Below, in pieces: positions 24,717 to 34,528 of a stretch of 64,000 bases of DNA. The position numbers and the translations under genes are program-made. Location of the stretch: NCBI GenBank assembly GCA_017623475.1, contig JAGAPC010000038.1:22595-86594 (forward strand), written 5' to 3'. The notes under the pieces are model-generated. The model saw nothing but the letters and a program-made list of their open reading frames with translations. It was not told the DNA's origin and did not search any database. Each line of letters begins with the position of its first letter. The stretch's first letter is position 1. The stretch is from Clostridia bacterium. GTDB lineage: Bacteria > Bacillota > Clostridia > Oscillospirales > UBA644.

Positions 24717-27700
24717 TCAGTTATTCTGTTCTTTAAAGAAATCCAAAATCCCGTCGGAAATGGCGGAAGCGGCCTTCTCCATGTTGGAATCACTCATAAA
24801 CCACGCCAAGTCCTTGGAATTGGAAATAAAGGCGGTTTCGAACAACACCGAGGGAAATTCACAAAGGCGGGAGACCTTATAGTAATCCCTGGCAGATTTG
24901 CGGTATTTGAAGCCGGTCTGTTCGGTAAAGGTCTTCATAACGACGTCGCTGAGCAGCTGACTGTTGCCGTAACACCAATAGGCTTCCGTCCCCGTGGCGG
25001 TGGGGGAATTGTCTTCCGAGGCGTTGAAATGAATGGAAAGGTTAAGGTCAGGATTCAGCGCACGGAATCCTGCGATGGTTTCATCCAGGGAATAGGAATC
25101 CTGGTTCTCCTTGCGGGAAAGAACCACCGTAGCTCCCAAGGCGCGGAGCTTTTCCGCCACCAGATTGGAAAGCTTCCAGGTCAAGGACGATTCGTTAATC
25201 AATTTTCCGTTATAATACCGCTGTGCCCCCGGATCTGCCGTACCGCAATGCCCCGGATCGAGAGAAATGACGATGCCGGTCAGGGGCTTGTCCCCGGAGG
25301 ACAGAGTGACGGGATTGCGGAAATTGACGTACAAGGTTTTTCCGTCAAAATAACAGGTATAGCCGTAGATATGCTTCGACGTTTTGTAGGTCAAGTGAAT
25401 CCGAACCGTCGTATCGTCAACCCGAAGGGCTTCCATCTTCGAAAAGAGAGGGTTGTCCGCCAAAGAAACGGCAGGAATCTCCCCGGAGACGTTATAAAGG
25501 GTAATTTCCGCAAAATCCGTATCCATCCAAACCGTATGGAACACGGAATCGGTCAATTTAAAGGAAAAAACCGTATTTTTCTTGGTGTTGGACACCGAAA
25601 GACCGTTAAGCTTTGCGGTGGCAAAGGAGGAGACGGACGATTTTAAAGCGCTCAAGGAAAGGTACATTCCGTTGTCCAGCTTGGCTTTTCCGTCCTTTTT
25701 GGAAACGACGTGAACCTTTGCCCCTTCCGTTGCAAGGTAATAGAAGGTGGGTTTTACCTCCAGATTCGGCAAAACGTCCGTCCCGCCGGTCGTCACTTCC
25801 ATCACGTAAGAGGAAGGCTCGTTGATGACCTCGATCAGGCAACCGGGGGAATAGGTAGCGCTTTCTTCTCCACGGGTAGCTTGGAAGATCACGTAACCGA
25901 GGGTAGTGTTTTCATTGTTATCGGTTTGGGGCAGGGTAACGGAGCCGCTGTAGGTAGCTTTTAAATATTTTCCGTTGCCGGGATCCTTGGTTTTCGTGGT
26001 CAAAGGAATGGTGTAGGTTCCGATCTTGACCGTTACCGTAGATCCTGCAGGGGCGACACAGGAAAAGGAAACGCTCGTCCCCGACCGATCCGCCGTATCA
26101 AAGGAAGGCGAGAAGGAATTCTTTTCGAAGCCGAAGGAAGAAAGATATTGGGAGCTTCCCGCCGTATCGGAAGAGGTGCGGGTGATAACGTAATCCACCG
26201 TCTGCCCTTTGTGGGTGAATTTTACGGTGGTTTTCGTCCCTGTCAAAGAGACCGGATGGGCAAAATATCCGTCCGACGTCCGAGAAACGGTCTCTCCGTT
26301 GGCATACAAGGGATAATTGGGATCGGAAACCCCGACCACGTAAACGCCGGAATAAGACGCGTCAACCGTAATAGACGGCTGACTGAATTGCAGGGTGGTA
26401 CTGACCGGTTTTTTATAATAGCGGTCGGTAATCTGATCCTTCACGCCGGCGTAATTTTCCATAAGAGACTTGTAGCTGAAGAAAACCGCGCCGGAAACGT
26501 CGGATTTGGTTTCCAGATAATCCAGCTGGGCGGGAATTTCCTTGCCCGACGTATAGGCGGAAACGGCGTCGTCTCCCCCGCACTTATAGGCAGCGATCCC
26601 GATATACAGTTTTACGTCGGTTTTGGCGACCAGATCGTTCCACCAATCCACGAGGGGCTTGAAGGGGGCGGCTTTGTGATCGATCTGCCAATAAATTTGG
26701 GGACAGATATAATCCAGCCAACCGTTTACCACCCACTTGCGGGTGTCGGCGTACCCTTGGTTGTAGGTCTGCATGGGATTGCCGATATTGTCCGTACCTT
26801 CGGGCAGAGCGCTGCTCTTTTTCGCCCAAACGCCGGCGGGGCTGACCCCGAACAGCATATCTTTATTTTTTGCCTTGATCGCCTCGTACACGCCTTGGAT
26901 CAGCGCGTCGTTGTTGGCGCGGCGCCAATCGTCCAGGGCTTGACCGTTTCCGTATTTTGCGTAGGTGGCGGAATCGTCCCAATCCCCTAAATCGTAGGGA
27001 TAAAAATAGTCGTCGAAATGGATTCCGTCCACGTCGTATTTGTTGACGATCTCCATCACGCCGTCAATAATATACTGACGCACCTCGGGGATACCGGGAT
27101 TTAAATACAATCTCTTTCCGTCGGAAAGCACCCAGGAGGGATTTTTCACCGCCGGGTTGGTCGAGGCAAGATTTTTGGTGGAGGTGGTGGAGGTGGTCAC
27201 CCGATAGGGGTTGATCCAGGCGTGGAGGGAGAGTCCGCGCTCGTGGGCGGATTTTATGGCGTAATCCAACAGATCCATGGGCAGGGGATCGCCCTGATCC
27301 TCCACAACGTAGGTGGAAGAAGGGTACAACTCCGACGGATAAAGGGCGTCGCCGGAGGGACGGACGTGGAAATAGACCGTATTCAACCCCATCTGAACCG
27401 TATTGTCCATCAGGGTATCAATTTCCTTTTTCCACTGATCTGCCGAAAGATTATCCAAGCCGGGGAAATCCACGTAGGAATACCAAACGCCCTTGACGTA
27501 ATCCGGATCCTCCACCGGGGTGTCGGGAGTTTCCGGATCCGGCGTCTCCGGCGGCGGAGGTTCGGGAACGGCAACGGTAAAGTTTTCGCTGAAGTTTCCG
27601 TCCTTGGTCGTTACCACGATCTGGGTCGTTCCGTATCCGACGGCAGTGACCGTACCGGAAGCGGAAACCTTGGCAACGGCGGTGTTTTTCGAGGTATATG

Positions 27701-28952
27701 TAATCCCCTTTTCCGTGGCGTTGGAGGGTTGAACCGAAGCGGAGATTTTGACCGTTTTTCCCTTTTCCAGGGTTGCGGTATAAGACGAAAGCTTGATGCC
27801 GGTTACGGCAATTTTGGAATCGGGCTCCACCGTTACCTTAAATTCTGCCGTGTATCCGCCGTCCTCGGTGGTCAGCTTGACGGTGGCAGTGCCTTTTTTG
27901 AGGGCGGTTACCAATCCCTGATCGGAGACCTTGGCAACGGACGGATCGGAGGAGGTCCACTTAATTTTCTGATTGCTGGCATCCACGGGATCAAAGACCG
28001 GGCGGATCAGATAGGTCTGATTGACGCCCTTGAATTTGTAAGAATCCACCGAGAGAGAGATTCCCTTGACCGGAATACTCCGATCCACCACGACGGTACA
28101 GGATGCGGTAAAATCACCGTGAACGCTTTGTACGATGATGGTGGTGGTTCCGTTGGCGACGGGGGTTACCTCCCCGGTTTCCGGATTGACGGTTGCCACG
28201 TCGGGAGAGGTGGATAACCATGCCAGATCCCGTTGGGACGTATCTTCAGGAGTGAAAATCGGGGTTAAAATCAAGGTGTCGTCAAAGGAATCGAACACGA
28301 ACTCCGTAACGGCAAAGGAAACGCCCTGAATCGGAACGTTTTCCGTAACGGTTACCTTACAGGAGTGGGAAACGCTTCCGTCGGCGACGGCAAGGGTAAC
28401 CGTGGCAGTTCCGCCCCGATGCGCCGTAATAACCCCGTTTCCGTCCACCGAAACGACAGAGGAATCGGAAGAAGACCAAACCAATCGGCCGACGTCGATC
28501 TCACTCGGCTCCACGGTGTATTGCAGTTGTTGGGATCGGTGAATCGGCAAAACGACTTCTTCTTGCGCAAAGGTAATGGAAGAAACCACCGAAACGTTGA
28601 CGGTACAGTGGGCAATTCCGTTGCCCTTTTCTCCGTAAACCGTGATAAGGGCAACGCCGTTTCCGACGGGCGTAACGAAGCCCGAGGAAGAAACCGTTGC
28701 CACCGAGGGATCGGAGGAGGTCCAGGTCAGACGGCGAGGGGAAACCCCGGCAGGCTCGGTGACCGGCGAGAGTTGATGGGTCTGCGAAAAGGAATAGAAG
28801 GTCAGCTCCGACCGATCCAGGGATATGGAATCCACCGAAACGGGCAGAGACGACAGAGCAAAAAGCACCACGACGGCAACGGAGATCAGAATTGCGACCA
28901 GAGATAAAATCCAGATCAGCGGACGGCGGCGGACAGACTCAAACAAATTCAT
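24717..28952 (-). CDS. Giant membrane-anchored cell-wall protein: five BIG_2 repeats, GHL10 domain, C-terminal Amidase_3
   Basis: A 1411-residue exported protein. A signal anchor (about residues 12-33) is followed by five BIG_2-type immunoglobulin-like repeats (about 38-122, 123-204, 206-290, 292-376, 381-462; each with the WTSSDPSVA-like core). A proline-rich linker (463-482) leads to a GHL10 (DUF187) glycoside-hydrolase-like barrel (about 485-830; GVWYSYVDFP, HAWINPYR, DGIHFDDYFYP). Beta-rich segments follow. The C-terminus is a zinc N-acetylmuramoyl-L-alanine amidase: H1235 (DPGHCG), E1254 (INES), H1308 (SIHFNAS), E1372 (LFETAFISN). It likely cleaves or remodels peptidoglycan outside the membrane. 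The RBS is GAAAGGAT. Confidence 0.9.
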   Translation of the reverse strand: MNLFESVRRRPLIWILSLVAILISVAVVVLFALSSLPVSVDSISLDRSELTFYSFSQTHQLSPVTEPAGVSPRRLTWTSSDPSVATVSSSGFVTPVGNGVALITVYGEKGNGIAHCTVNVSVVSSITFAQEEVVLPIHRSQQLQYTVEPSEIDVGRLVWSSSDSSVVSVDGNGVITAHRGGTATVTLAVADGSVSHSCKVTVTENVPIQGVSFAVTEFVFDSFDDTLILTPIFTPEDTSQRDLAWLSTSPDVATVNPETGEVTPVANGTTTIIVQSVHGDFTASCTVVVDRSIPVKGISLSVDSYKFKGVNQTYLIRPVFDPVDASNQKIKWTSSDPSVAKVSDQGLVTALKKGTATVKLTTEDGGYTAEFKVTVEPDSKIAVTGIKLSSYTATLEKGKTVKISASVQPSNATEKGITYTSKNTAVAKVSASGTVTAVGYGTTQIVVTTKDGNFSENFTVAVPEPPPPETPDPETPDTPVEDPDYVKGVWYSYVDFPGLDNLSADQWKKEIDTLMDNTVQMGLNTVYFHVRPSGDALYPSELYPSSTYVVEDQGDPLPMDLLDYAIKSAHERGLSLHAWINPYRVTTSTTSTKNLASTNPAVKNPSWVLSDGKRLYLNPGIPEVRQYIIDGVMEIVNKYDVDGIHFDDYFYPYDLGDWDDSATYAKYGNGQALDDWRRANNDALIQGVYEAIKAKNKDMLFGVSPAGVWAKKSSALPEGTDNIGNPMQTYNQGYADTRKWVVNGWLDYICPQIYWQIDHKAAPFKPLVDWWNDLVAKTDVKLYIGIAAYKCGGDDAVSAYTSGKEIPAQLDYLETKSDVSGAVFFSYKSLMENYAGVKDQITDRYYKKPVSTTLQFSQPSITVDASYSGVYVVGVSDPNYPLYANGETVSRTSDGYFAHPVSLTGTKTTVKFTHKGQTVDYVITRTSSDTAGSSQYLSSFGFEKNSFSPSFDTADRSGTSVSFSCVAPAGSTVTVKIGTYTIPLTTKTKDPGNGKYLKATYSGSVTLPQTDNNENTTLGYVIFQATRGEESATYSPGCLIEVINEPSSYVMEVTTGGTDVLPNLEVKPTFYYLATEGAKVHVVSKKDGKAKLDNGMYLSLSALKSSVSSFATAKLNGLSVSNTKKNTVFSFKLTDSVFHTVWMDTDFAEITLYNVSGEIPAVSLADNPLFSKMEALRVDDTTVRIHLTYKTSKHIYGYTCYFDGKTLYVNFRNPVTLSSGDKPLTGIVISLDPGHCGTADPGAQRYYNGKLINESSLTWKLSNLVAEKLRALGATVVLSRKENQDSYSLDETIAGFRALNPDLNLSIHFNASEDNSPTATGTEAYWCYGNSQLLSDVVMKTFTEQTGFKYRKSARDYYKVSRLCEFPSVLFETAFISNSKDLAWFMSDSNMEKAASAISDGILDFFKEQNN

Positions 28953-28995
28953 AGGGCATCCTTTCGGTAAACGGGGAGAGGGAGAAGAACGAAAA

Positions 28996-29337
28996 TCAGA
29001 TCATAGATTCACTCATGCCGTCTTTTCCGGCAAGAAGATGAAAATGAATGTGGGGGACGGTCTGACCGGCGGCAGCACCGCAATTATTGATCACGCGGTA
29101 GCCGTCGGAAAGCCCCAATTCCTTCGCGACCTTGGCGATGGCGACGAAGATCTTGCCGATGATCTCGGCGTTGTCTCCGTTGACGTCGTCCGCGCAGGTC
29201 ATACGATGGGTTTTAGGCATAAACACGATATGAACCGGCGCTTGGGGGTTGATATCGTAGATGGCGAGAACGTCGTCGTCCTCGTAGGCTTTTTTCGAGG
29301 GGATCTCCCCTGCGATGATTTTACAGAATACGCACAT
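28996..29337 (-). CDS. HIT-family nucleotide hydrolase
   Basis: A 113-residue HINT-type protein with the histidine triad VPHIHFHLL near residue 95 (HxHxHxx) and the N-terminal CVFCKIIAGEIPS zinc-ligand pair. Family members hydrolyse AMP-linked phosphoramidates, such as aminoacyl-adenylates. It lies directly after alaS, which makes a housekeeping link to aminoacyl-AMP plausible, though this is inference. Start ATG has GGAGGTTGCC upstream. Length is standard. Confidence 0.93.
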   Translation of the reverse strand: MCVFCKIIAGEIPSKKAYEDDDVLAIYDINPQAPVHIVFMPKTHRMTCADDVNGDNAEIIGKIFVAIAKVAKELGLSDGYRVINNCGAAAGQTVPHIHFHLLAGKDGMSESMI

Positions 29338-29347
29338 GGCAACCTCC

Positions 29348-31963
29348 TTATTTCACAAGCTCCCGAAGGGCTGCGGGCACTTCGGGCAATTTGGAGGCGT
29401 CCCGACCGCCCGCGGCGGCACAGTCGGGTCTTCCGCCACCGCCGCCGCCACACATGGTTGCGGCTTTTTTGACCAGGTTTCCGGCGTGGTTGCCCTTCTT
29501 GACGGCGTTGACACCGCAAGCGGAGGCAAACATCACCTTTCCGTCGGCGGTTGCAGACAGAAGAATGACCGCGTCGGGATTCTTTTCCCGCATCTGGTCG
29601 GCGACGGAACGCAAAAACGCCGCGTCACCGTCCACGGTACAGCAAATAAAGGGGGTGCCGTTGATCTCTTCCGCTTTTGCGAAGAGAGATTCCGCAAAGG
29701 CGGAGGCTTGCTTTTCATTCAATTCGGAAATCTGCTTTTGCGCCGATTTCAGATCGTTCATCACCGCTTCGCAACGGCCTTCCAGATCGGAGGCGTTGCC
29801 CTTCAATGCGGCGGCGGCGCGGTGGATAACCGCTTCTTTTTCCTCTAAAAGCGCCAGCACGTTCATCCCGGTGGCGGCTTCAATCCGGCGGACGCCGGCG
29901 GAAATCCCCGATTCGGACAGAATGTGGAATACGCCGATGTTGGACGTGTTTTCTACGTGAGTTCCGGCGCAGAATTCGGTGGAAATATCCCCCATCTTCA
30001 CGACGCGGACTTCCCTTCCGTACTTTTCGCCGAACAGGGCGATGGCGCCGGATTTTTGAGCATCCTCGATGGACATCACGGTAGCGCTGACCGGGAGGGC
30101 GGAGAAAATATATTCGTTGACGATATCTTCGGTCTTTTTGATCTCTTCGGGGGTCATGGCGGCGAAATGGGTAAAGTCGAACCGCATCCGATGCTCGTCC
30201 ACGTAAGAGCCTGCCTGCGCCACGTGATCGCCCAACACCTTACGAAGGGCGGATTGGAGCAGGTGGGCAGAAGAGTGATCTCTGCGAATGGCGGCGCGGC
30301 GAATGGAATCCACCGTCAGGGTAACGGTATCTCCCACCGAAATTGCCCCGTCGGAAAGGGTGCAAAGATGGAGATAAACGCCCTCGGTCTTTTTGGTATC
30401 GGTGACGTTGAGGACTACGCTGTCGGCGGTTGCCGTACCGGTATCCCCAACCTGTCCGCCCCCTTCTCCGTAGAAAACGGTACGGTCAAAGACGACGGTG
30501 CAATCGCCCTCGGAGACGGTCTGCACCGATTCGTCATCGACGAAAAGGGCAAGAACCTTCCCTTGGCAGGTGTCGGCGGTATAACCTACAAATTCGGTTT
30601 TATCCAAAGCGGTAATGGCGGATTTGGTGGCGTCGGACCAGCCGCTGACGTTGGCGCGGGCGGCGCGGGCGCGGGTCTTTTGCTCCTGCATGAGAGCGTC
30701 GAAGCCTTCTTCGTCCACCGCAAGTCCTTTTTCCTCGGCGATTTCCCGGGTCAGATCCATGGGGAAGCCGTAGGTATCGTAAAGCTTGAACACGTCGGCA
30801 CCGGACAGGGTCTTCTCCCCTGCCTTGACCGCGTCCTGAACCAATTCGGAAAGAATGGAAAGCCCCTGGTCGATGGTAGCGTCGAAGCGTTCTTCTTCCA
30901 AGGAAAGAACCTTTTTGATGAAGGCAGCCTTGTCCTTCAATTCAGGATATGCGCCTTCGTTGTCCCGAATGACGACGTCGCACAATTCTCCGCCCAAAAA
31001 TTCTCCGTCAATGCCCAAAAGGCGGCCGTGGCGGGCGGCTCTGCGGATGATGCGGCGGAGAACGTAGCCTCTGCCTTCGTTGGAGGGCAACACGCCGTCG
31101 CAGATCATAAAGGTGGAGGAACGGACGTGGTCGGTAATAATACGGATGGAAATATCGTCCTCTTCCCCGTCGCCGTAATTTTTGCCGGACAGCTTGCAGA
31201 CGGTGTTCAGAATGTTGCGGATGGTATCCACCTCGAACATATTATCTACGCCCTGCATGACGCAGGCGAGACGCTCCAGCCCCATGCCGGTGTCGATGTT
31301 CTTCTGAACGAGGTCGGTATAATTGCCGTTGCCGTCGTTGTTGAATTGGGAGAACACGTTGTTCCAGATCTCCATGTACCGGTCACATTCGCAGCCGGGC
31401 TTACAGTCGGGAGAGCCGCAGCCGTATTTTTCCCCACGGTCAAAATAGATTTCGGAGCAGGGACCGCAAGGACCGGAGCCGTGCTCCCAGAAGTTATCGG
31501 CTTTGCCGAGACGGACGATGTGCTCTTCGGGAACGCCGATCTGATCCTTCCAGATGTGGTACGCCTCCTCGTCTCCCTCGTAAATGGAGGGCCAAAGGAG
31601 ATCTTCGGGAATTTCCATAACCTTAGTCAAAAATTCCCAGGAAAAAGCAATCGCTTCTTCTTTGAAGTAATCGCCGAAGGAGAAATTCCCGAGCATTTCA
31701 AAATAGGTGCCGTGGCGGGCGGTTTTCCCCACGCGCTCCAGGTCGGGGGTGCGGATACATTTTTGGCAGGTGGTAACCCGACGGCGGGGAGGCTCTTCTT
31801 CCCCGGTAAAATATTTTTTCATCGGAGCCATCCCGGAGTTGATCAAAAGAAGGGATTTGTCGTTTATCGGAACCAGGGGGAAGCTGGGCAAGCGCAGATG
31901 CCCCTTGCTTTCAAAGTAAGAGAGGTATTTCTCCCGGATTTCGTTCAGACCCATGCTGTGCAT
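29348..31963 (-). CDS. alaS: Alanyl-tRNA synthetase
   Basis: An 871-residue class II synthetase of normal length. The catalytic domain starts GLNEIREKYLSYFE with GMAPMKKYF and motif 2 near RTPDLERVGKTARHGTYFEMLG. The editing domain has HSSAH near residue 560 and CAGTHVENT near 660, the zinc-bound site that clears Ser- and Gly-tRNA(Ala). The C-Ala region ends in a glycine-rich CGGGGGGRPDCAAAGG segment, which is typical. No T-box leader is visible because the gene follows ispE by 42 bases. A second ATG four codons in is an alternative start. Confidence 0.97.
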   Translation of the reverse strand: MHSMGLNEIREKYLSYFESKGHLRLPSFPLVPINDKSLLLINSGMAPMKKYFTGEEEPPRRRVTTCQKCIRTPDLERVGKTARHGTYFEMLGNFSFGDYFKEEAIAFSWEFLTKVMEIPEDLLWPSIYEGDEEAYHIWKDQIGVPEEHIVRLGKADNFWEHGSGPCGPCSEIYFDRGEKYGCGSPDCKPGCECDRYMEIWNNVFSQFNNDGNGNYTDLVQKNIDTGMGLERLACVMQGVDNMFEVDTIRNILNTVCKLSGKNYGDGEEDDISIRIITDHVRSSTFMICDGVLPSNEGRGYVLRRIIRRAARHGRLLGIDGEFLGGELCDVVIRDNEGAYPELKDKAAFIKKVLSLEEERFDATIDQGLSILSELVQDAVKAGEKTLSGADVFKLYDTYGFPMDLTREIAEEKGLAVDEEGFDALMQEQKTRARAARANVSGWSDATKSAITALDKTEFVGYTADTCQGKVLALFVDDESVQTVSEGDCTVVFDRTVFYGEGGGQVGDTGTATADSVVLNVTDTKKTEGVYLHLCTLSDGAISVGDTVTLTVDSIRRAAIRRDHSSAHLLQSALRKVLGDHVAQAGSYVDEHRMRFDFTHFAAMTPEEIKKTEDIVNEYIFSALPVSATVMSIEDAQKSGAIALFGEKYGREVRVVKMGDISTEFCAGTHVENTSNIGVFHILSESGISAGVRRIEAATGMNVLALLEEKEAVIHRAAAALKGNASDLEGRCEAVMNDLKSAQKQISELNEKQASAFAESLFAKAEEINGTPFICCTVDGDAAFLRSVADQMREKNPDAVILLSATADGKVMFASACGVNAVKKGNHAGNLVKKAATMCGGGGGGRPDCAAAGGRDASKLPEVPAALRELVK

Positions 31964-32005
31964 TGTATTCGTCTTCCTTTCAAGAAGTAAAATTTTGAAT
32001 TTATA

Positions 32006-32836
32006 TCAAACGAAGCGGCAGATGTGACAAAATTCCGCATCGATTTTTTTCATCGCGTTTTGCGCCGTAATTTCATCGGGAAAAAGCCCGTACACGGCAG
32101 TACCGCTTCCCGACATTTCCGAGGCGATTGCCCCGGCGGCGGTCAGTTGTTTTTTTAACCGCAACACCGACGGACAGACCGTTTCGGTGGCGGCGGTAAG
32201 GTGGTTGGAAATATAGGGAGCAACCGATTCTCCCCGTTGCAGCGCAGAAAGAAACTTCGGCGTCATCAAGGGCGGGGAAGCCGAAAGTCCGTCGTAAAGA
32301 CGATAGACCTCGGGGGTGGACGCGCCCTCGTCGGTTTTGGCAAGAAGAATTACGAATTCCGGCATCGGGCTTAACGGTGTAAGCAATTCTCCGACCCCCT
32401 CCGCCAGACACACGCCGCCCTTTAAGAAAAAAGGAACGTCCGCGCCTACCGAAAGGGCGATGGCTTGCACCCTCGGATCTTCAACAGAGATCCCGAAATG
32501 GCGGCACAAAAGCTTGATGACCGCCGCCGCATCGGAGGATCCGCCCCCCAATCCGGCGCAGGAAGGGATTCGTTTGATCAAGCCGATCTGAAAATCTCCG
32601 GAAAGAGACAATTCCTCCAAAAACCTTTTTGCGGCTTTGACGCAAAGATTTTTACCGTCGGTGGGAATCCGCGGATCGGAGCAGGACAGGGTAATTCCCT
32701 TTCCGCCCGGAGTAAGAGATACGGTGTCGGAAAGGGAAATTTCGGCAAAGACCGAGGAAAGGAGATGATACCCCCGCGCATCCCTGCCGGTCACGTCCAG
32801 GGTAAGATTGATCTTTGCGTAGGCTTCGATCTGCAC
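32006..32836 (-). CDS. ispE: 4-diphosphocytidyl-2-C-methyl-D-erythritol kinase
   Basis: A 276-residue GHMP kinase of the non-mevalonate isoprenoid pathway. The start region EAYAKINLTLDVTGRDARGYH is diagnostic, and the ATP loop PSCAGLGGGSSDAAAV lies near residue 90. I start at a GTG at 32836, two bases after the aminotransferase stop, because homology begins there and GGAGGG stands 6 bases upstream; longer in-frame versions extend into the aminotransferase gene and are not credible. The pathway feeds undecaprenyl phosphate, needed by MraY and MurG. Confidence 0.93.
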   Translation of the reverse strand: MQIEAYAKINLTLDVTGRDARGYHLLSSVFAEISLSDTVSLTPGGKGITLSCSDPRIPTDGKNLCVKAAKRFLEELSLSGDFQIGLIKRIPSCAGLGGGSSDAAAVIKLLCRHFGISVEDPRVQAIALSVGADVPFFLKGGVCLAEGVGELLTPLSPMPEFVILLAKTDEGASTPEVYRLYDGLSASPPLMTPKFLSALQRGESVAPYISNHLTAATETVCPSVLRLKKQLTAAGAIASEMSGSGTAVYGLFPDEITAQNAMKKIDAEFCHICRFV

Positions 32837-32838
32837 GG

Positions 32839-34017
32839 TTATCCCTCCAATCGGGATATGAACCGCTTCAGACGATCCATCGCAATCTGCAGATGCTCCA
32901 TGGAATACGCGTAAGAAACGCGGGCAAATCCTTCGCCGCTTTCCCCGAAAGCGCTGCCGGGAACCATAGCGACCTTTTCTTCCTCCAAAAACCGACGGCA
33001 AAACTCTTCCGAAGAAAGACCGAACCGACTGAAATTGGGGAATACGTAAAACGCACCGAGGGGTTCAAAGCAGGGAACGTTCAATTCCCGGAAGGTGCGC
33101 AGGAGGAATTTGCGGCGCATATTGTATTTTTCCCGCATCATTTTTACGTCCTCGTCCCCGTGCTCCAGCGCCTCAATGGCGGCTAACTGGCTGGTGGTGG
33201 GGGCGGACATGATGCCGAACTGGTGCAATTTTAACGCAGGACGAACCAATTCCTTCGGTCCGCACAGATACCCCATCCGCCAACCGGTCATGGCGTAGGC
33301 CTTGGAAAAGCCGTTGACCACGATGGTGCGCTCCTGCATCCCTTCAATGGAGGCAAAGGAAACGAGGGGCTCTTTGGCGTAACAAAGCTCGATGTAGATC
33401 TCGTCGGCGATGACGAAAATATCCGTTCCGCGCAACACCTCGGCGATGGCTTCGTAATCGGCTTTCGTCATAATTGCCCCGGTGGGATTGTTGGGGTAGG
33501 ACAAAATCAGCAATTTCGTTTTGGGCGTAATGGCGGCGCGCAACGTGTCCGGCGTCAAACGGAACGCATCCTTTTCGTAGGTGGGAAGCGCCACGGGCAC
33601 GGCGCCCGTCATCTGCGCCAGAGGCGCGTAACAGACGAAGCAGGGCTCGGGGATCAAAACCTCGTCTCCGGGACGGAGAAGGGTGCGCATGGCAACGTCG
33701 ATCCCCTCACTGCCGCCGACGGTAACGATAATTTCCCCGTTGGGATCGTAAGTAAGCCCAAAGCGGCGGGACATATAGGAAGCGATGGAATTACGAAGGG
33801 GCACCAACCCCGCATTGGGGGTATAGGCGGTTCTGCCTTCGTTGAGATTCCGAATCCCCGCCTCCCGAATATGCCAGGGAGTTTTAAAATCCGGCTCCCC
33901 GATGCTCAAGGAGATCACGTCCTCCATCGACCCTGCAAGATCGAAGAACTTGCGGATTCCGGAGGGCTTGATATCCCGCGCGATGGGGTTCATCAATTCG
34001 TTATAATTCAAACTCAT
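32839..34017 (-). CDS. Class I PLP-dependent aminotransferase
   Basis: A 392-residue fold-type I aminotransferase. The PLP lysine is in VNGFSKAYAMTGWRMGY (about residue 235), with YPNNPTG and ADEIY upstream. It resembles the PatA/aromatic and aspartate aminotransferase group; the substrate cannot be fixed from sequence. It follows the Lrp-type regulator by one base, an arrangement widely seen in Clostridia, and the regulator may respond to the amino acid this enzyme handles. No oddities in length or motifs. Confidence 0.9.
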   Translation of the reverse strand: MSLNYNELMNPIARDIKPSGIRKFFDLAGSMEDVISLSIGEPDFKTPWHIREAGIRNLNEGRTAYTPNAGLVPLRNSIASYMSRRFGLTYDPNGEIIVTVGGSEGIDVAMRTLLRPGDEVLIPEPCFVCYAPLAQMTGAVPVALPTYEKDAFRLTPDTLRAAITPKTKLLILSYPNNPTGAIMTKADYEAIAEVLRGTDIFVIADEIYIELCYAKEPLVSFASIEGMQERTIVVNGFSKAYAMTGWRMGYLCGPKELVRPALKLHQFGIMSAPTTSQLAAIEALEHGDEDVKMMREKYNMRRKFLLRTFRELNVPCFEPLGAFYVFPNFSRFGLSSEEFCRRFLEEEKVAMVPGSAFGESGEGFARVSYAYSMEHLQIAMDRLKRFISRLEG

Positions 34018-34018
34018 A

Positions 34019-34507
34019 TCAAATTTCGCTCATCAGGCGGTGATCCTCGGAAGAAAGATCCATCATCACGCCCTTGTCCTTGTATTTCGTGAGAACGAAG
34101 TGGGTGGCAGTCCCGGTAACGCCGTCGATGACCGCCAATTTTTCCCCGACGAAGCGGGCGACGTCCCGCAGGGTCTTTCCTTCGATGACGACCATCAGAT
34201 CGTAACCGCCGGACATCAGGTACAGATCCTGGACCTCCTCGTAGGCGCAGATCCGTTTTGCAACCTCTTCAAAGCCTTCTCCGTGGCGGATGTGGATTTT
34301 GATCTCAATGACGGCGCAGGTATGCTCCCGGTCGGTCTTATCCCAATTAACCAGGGCGTGATACCCGCGGATGGTTCCGTCTTTCTCCGCGGCGGCGATG
34401 ATTTCAGCCACGGCGGATTCTTCCATATCCAAGGCGTCGGCAATATTCTTTGCGGTCAGCCGCGCGTTTTGCTCCAGGTAGTGAAGGATCTTTTCTTTCT
34501 CGTTCAT
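34019..34507 (-). CDS. Lrp/AsnC-family regulator
   Basis: A 162-residue protein with an N-terminal winged HTH (about residues 1-55; RLTAKNIADALDMEESAVAEI) and a C-terminal RAM/AsnC ligand domain (about 70-150; YDLMVVIEGKTLRDVARFV). Such proteins form octamers and sense amino acids. The start is uncertain: ATG 34507 gives the family-like MNEKEKILHYLEQ; ATG at 34516 and TTG at 34528 are in frame upstream and the RBS (GGAAAG) is weak. It sits between metK and the aminotransferase, so it may regulate its own operon. Confidence 0.87.
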   Translation of the reverse strand: MNEKEKILHYLEQNARLTAKNIADALDMEESAVAEIIAAAEKDGTIRGYHALVNWDKTDREHTCAVIEIKIHIRHGEGFEEVAKRICAYEEVQDLYLMSGGYDLMVVIEGKTLRDVARFVGEKLAVIDGVTGTATHFVLTKYKDKGVMMDLSSEDHRLMSEI

Positions 34508-34528
34508 ACTTCGCATCTCACTTTCCAA

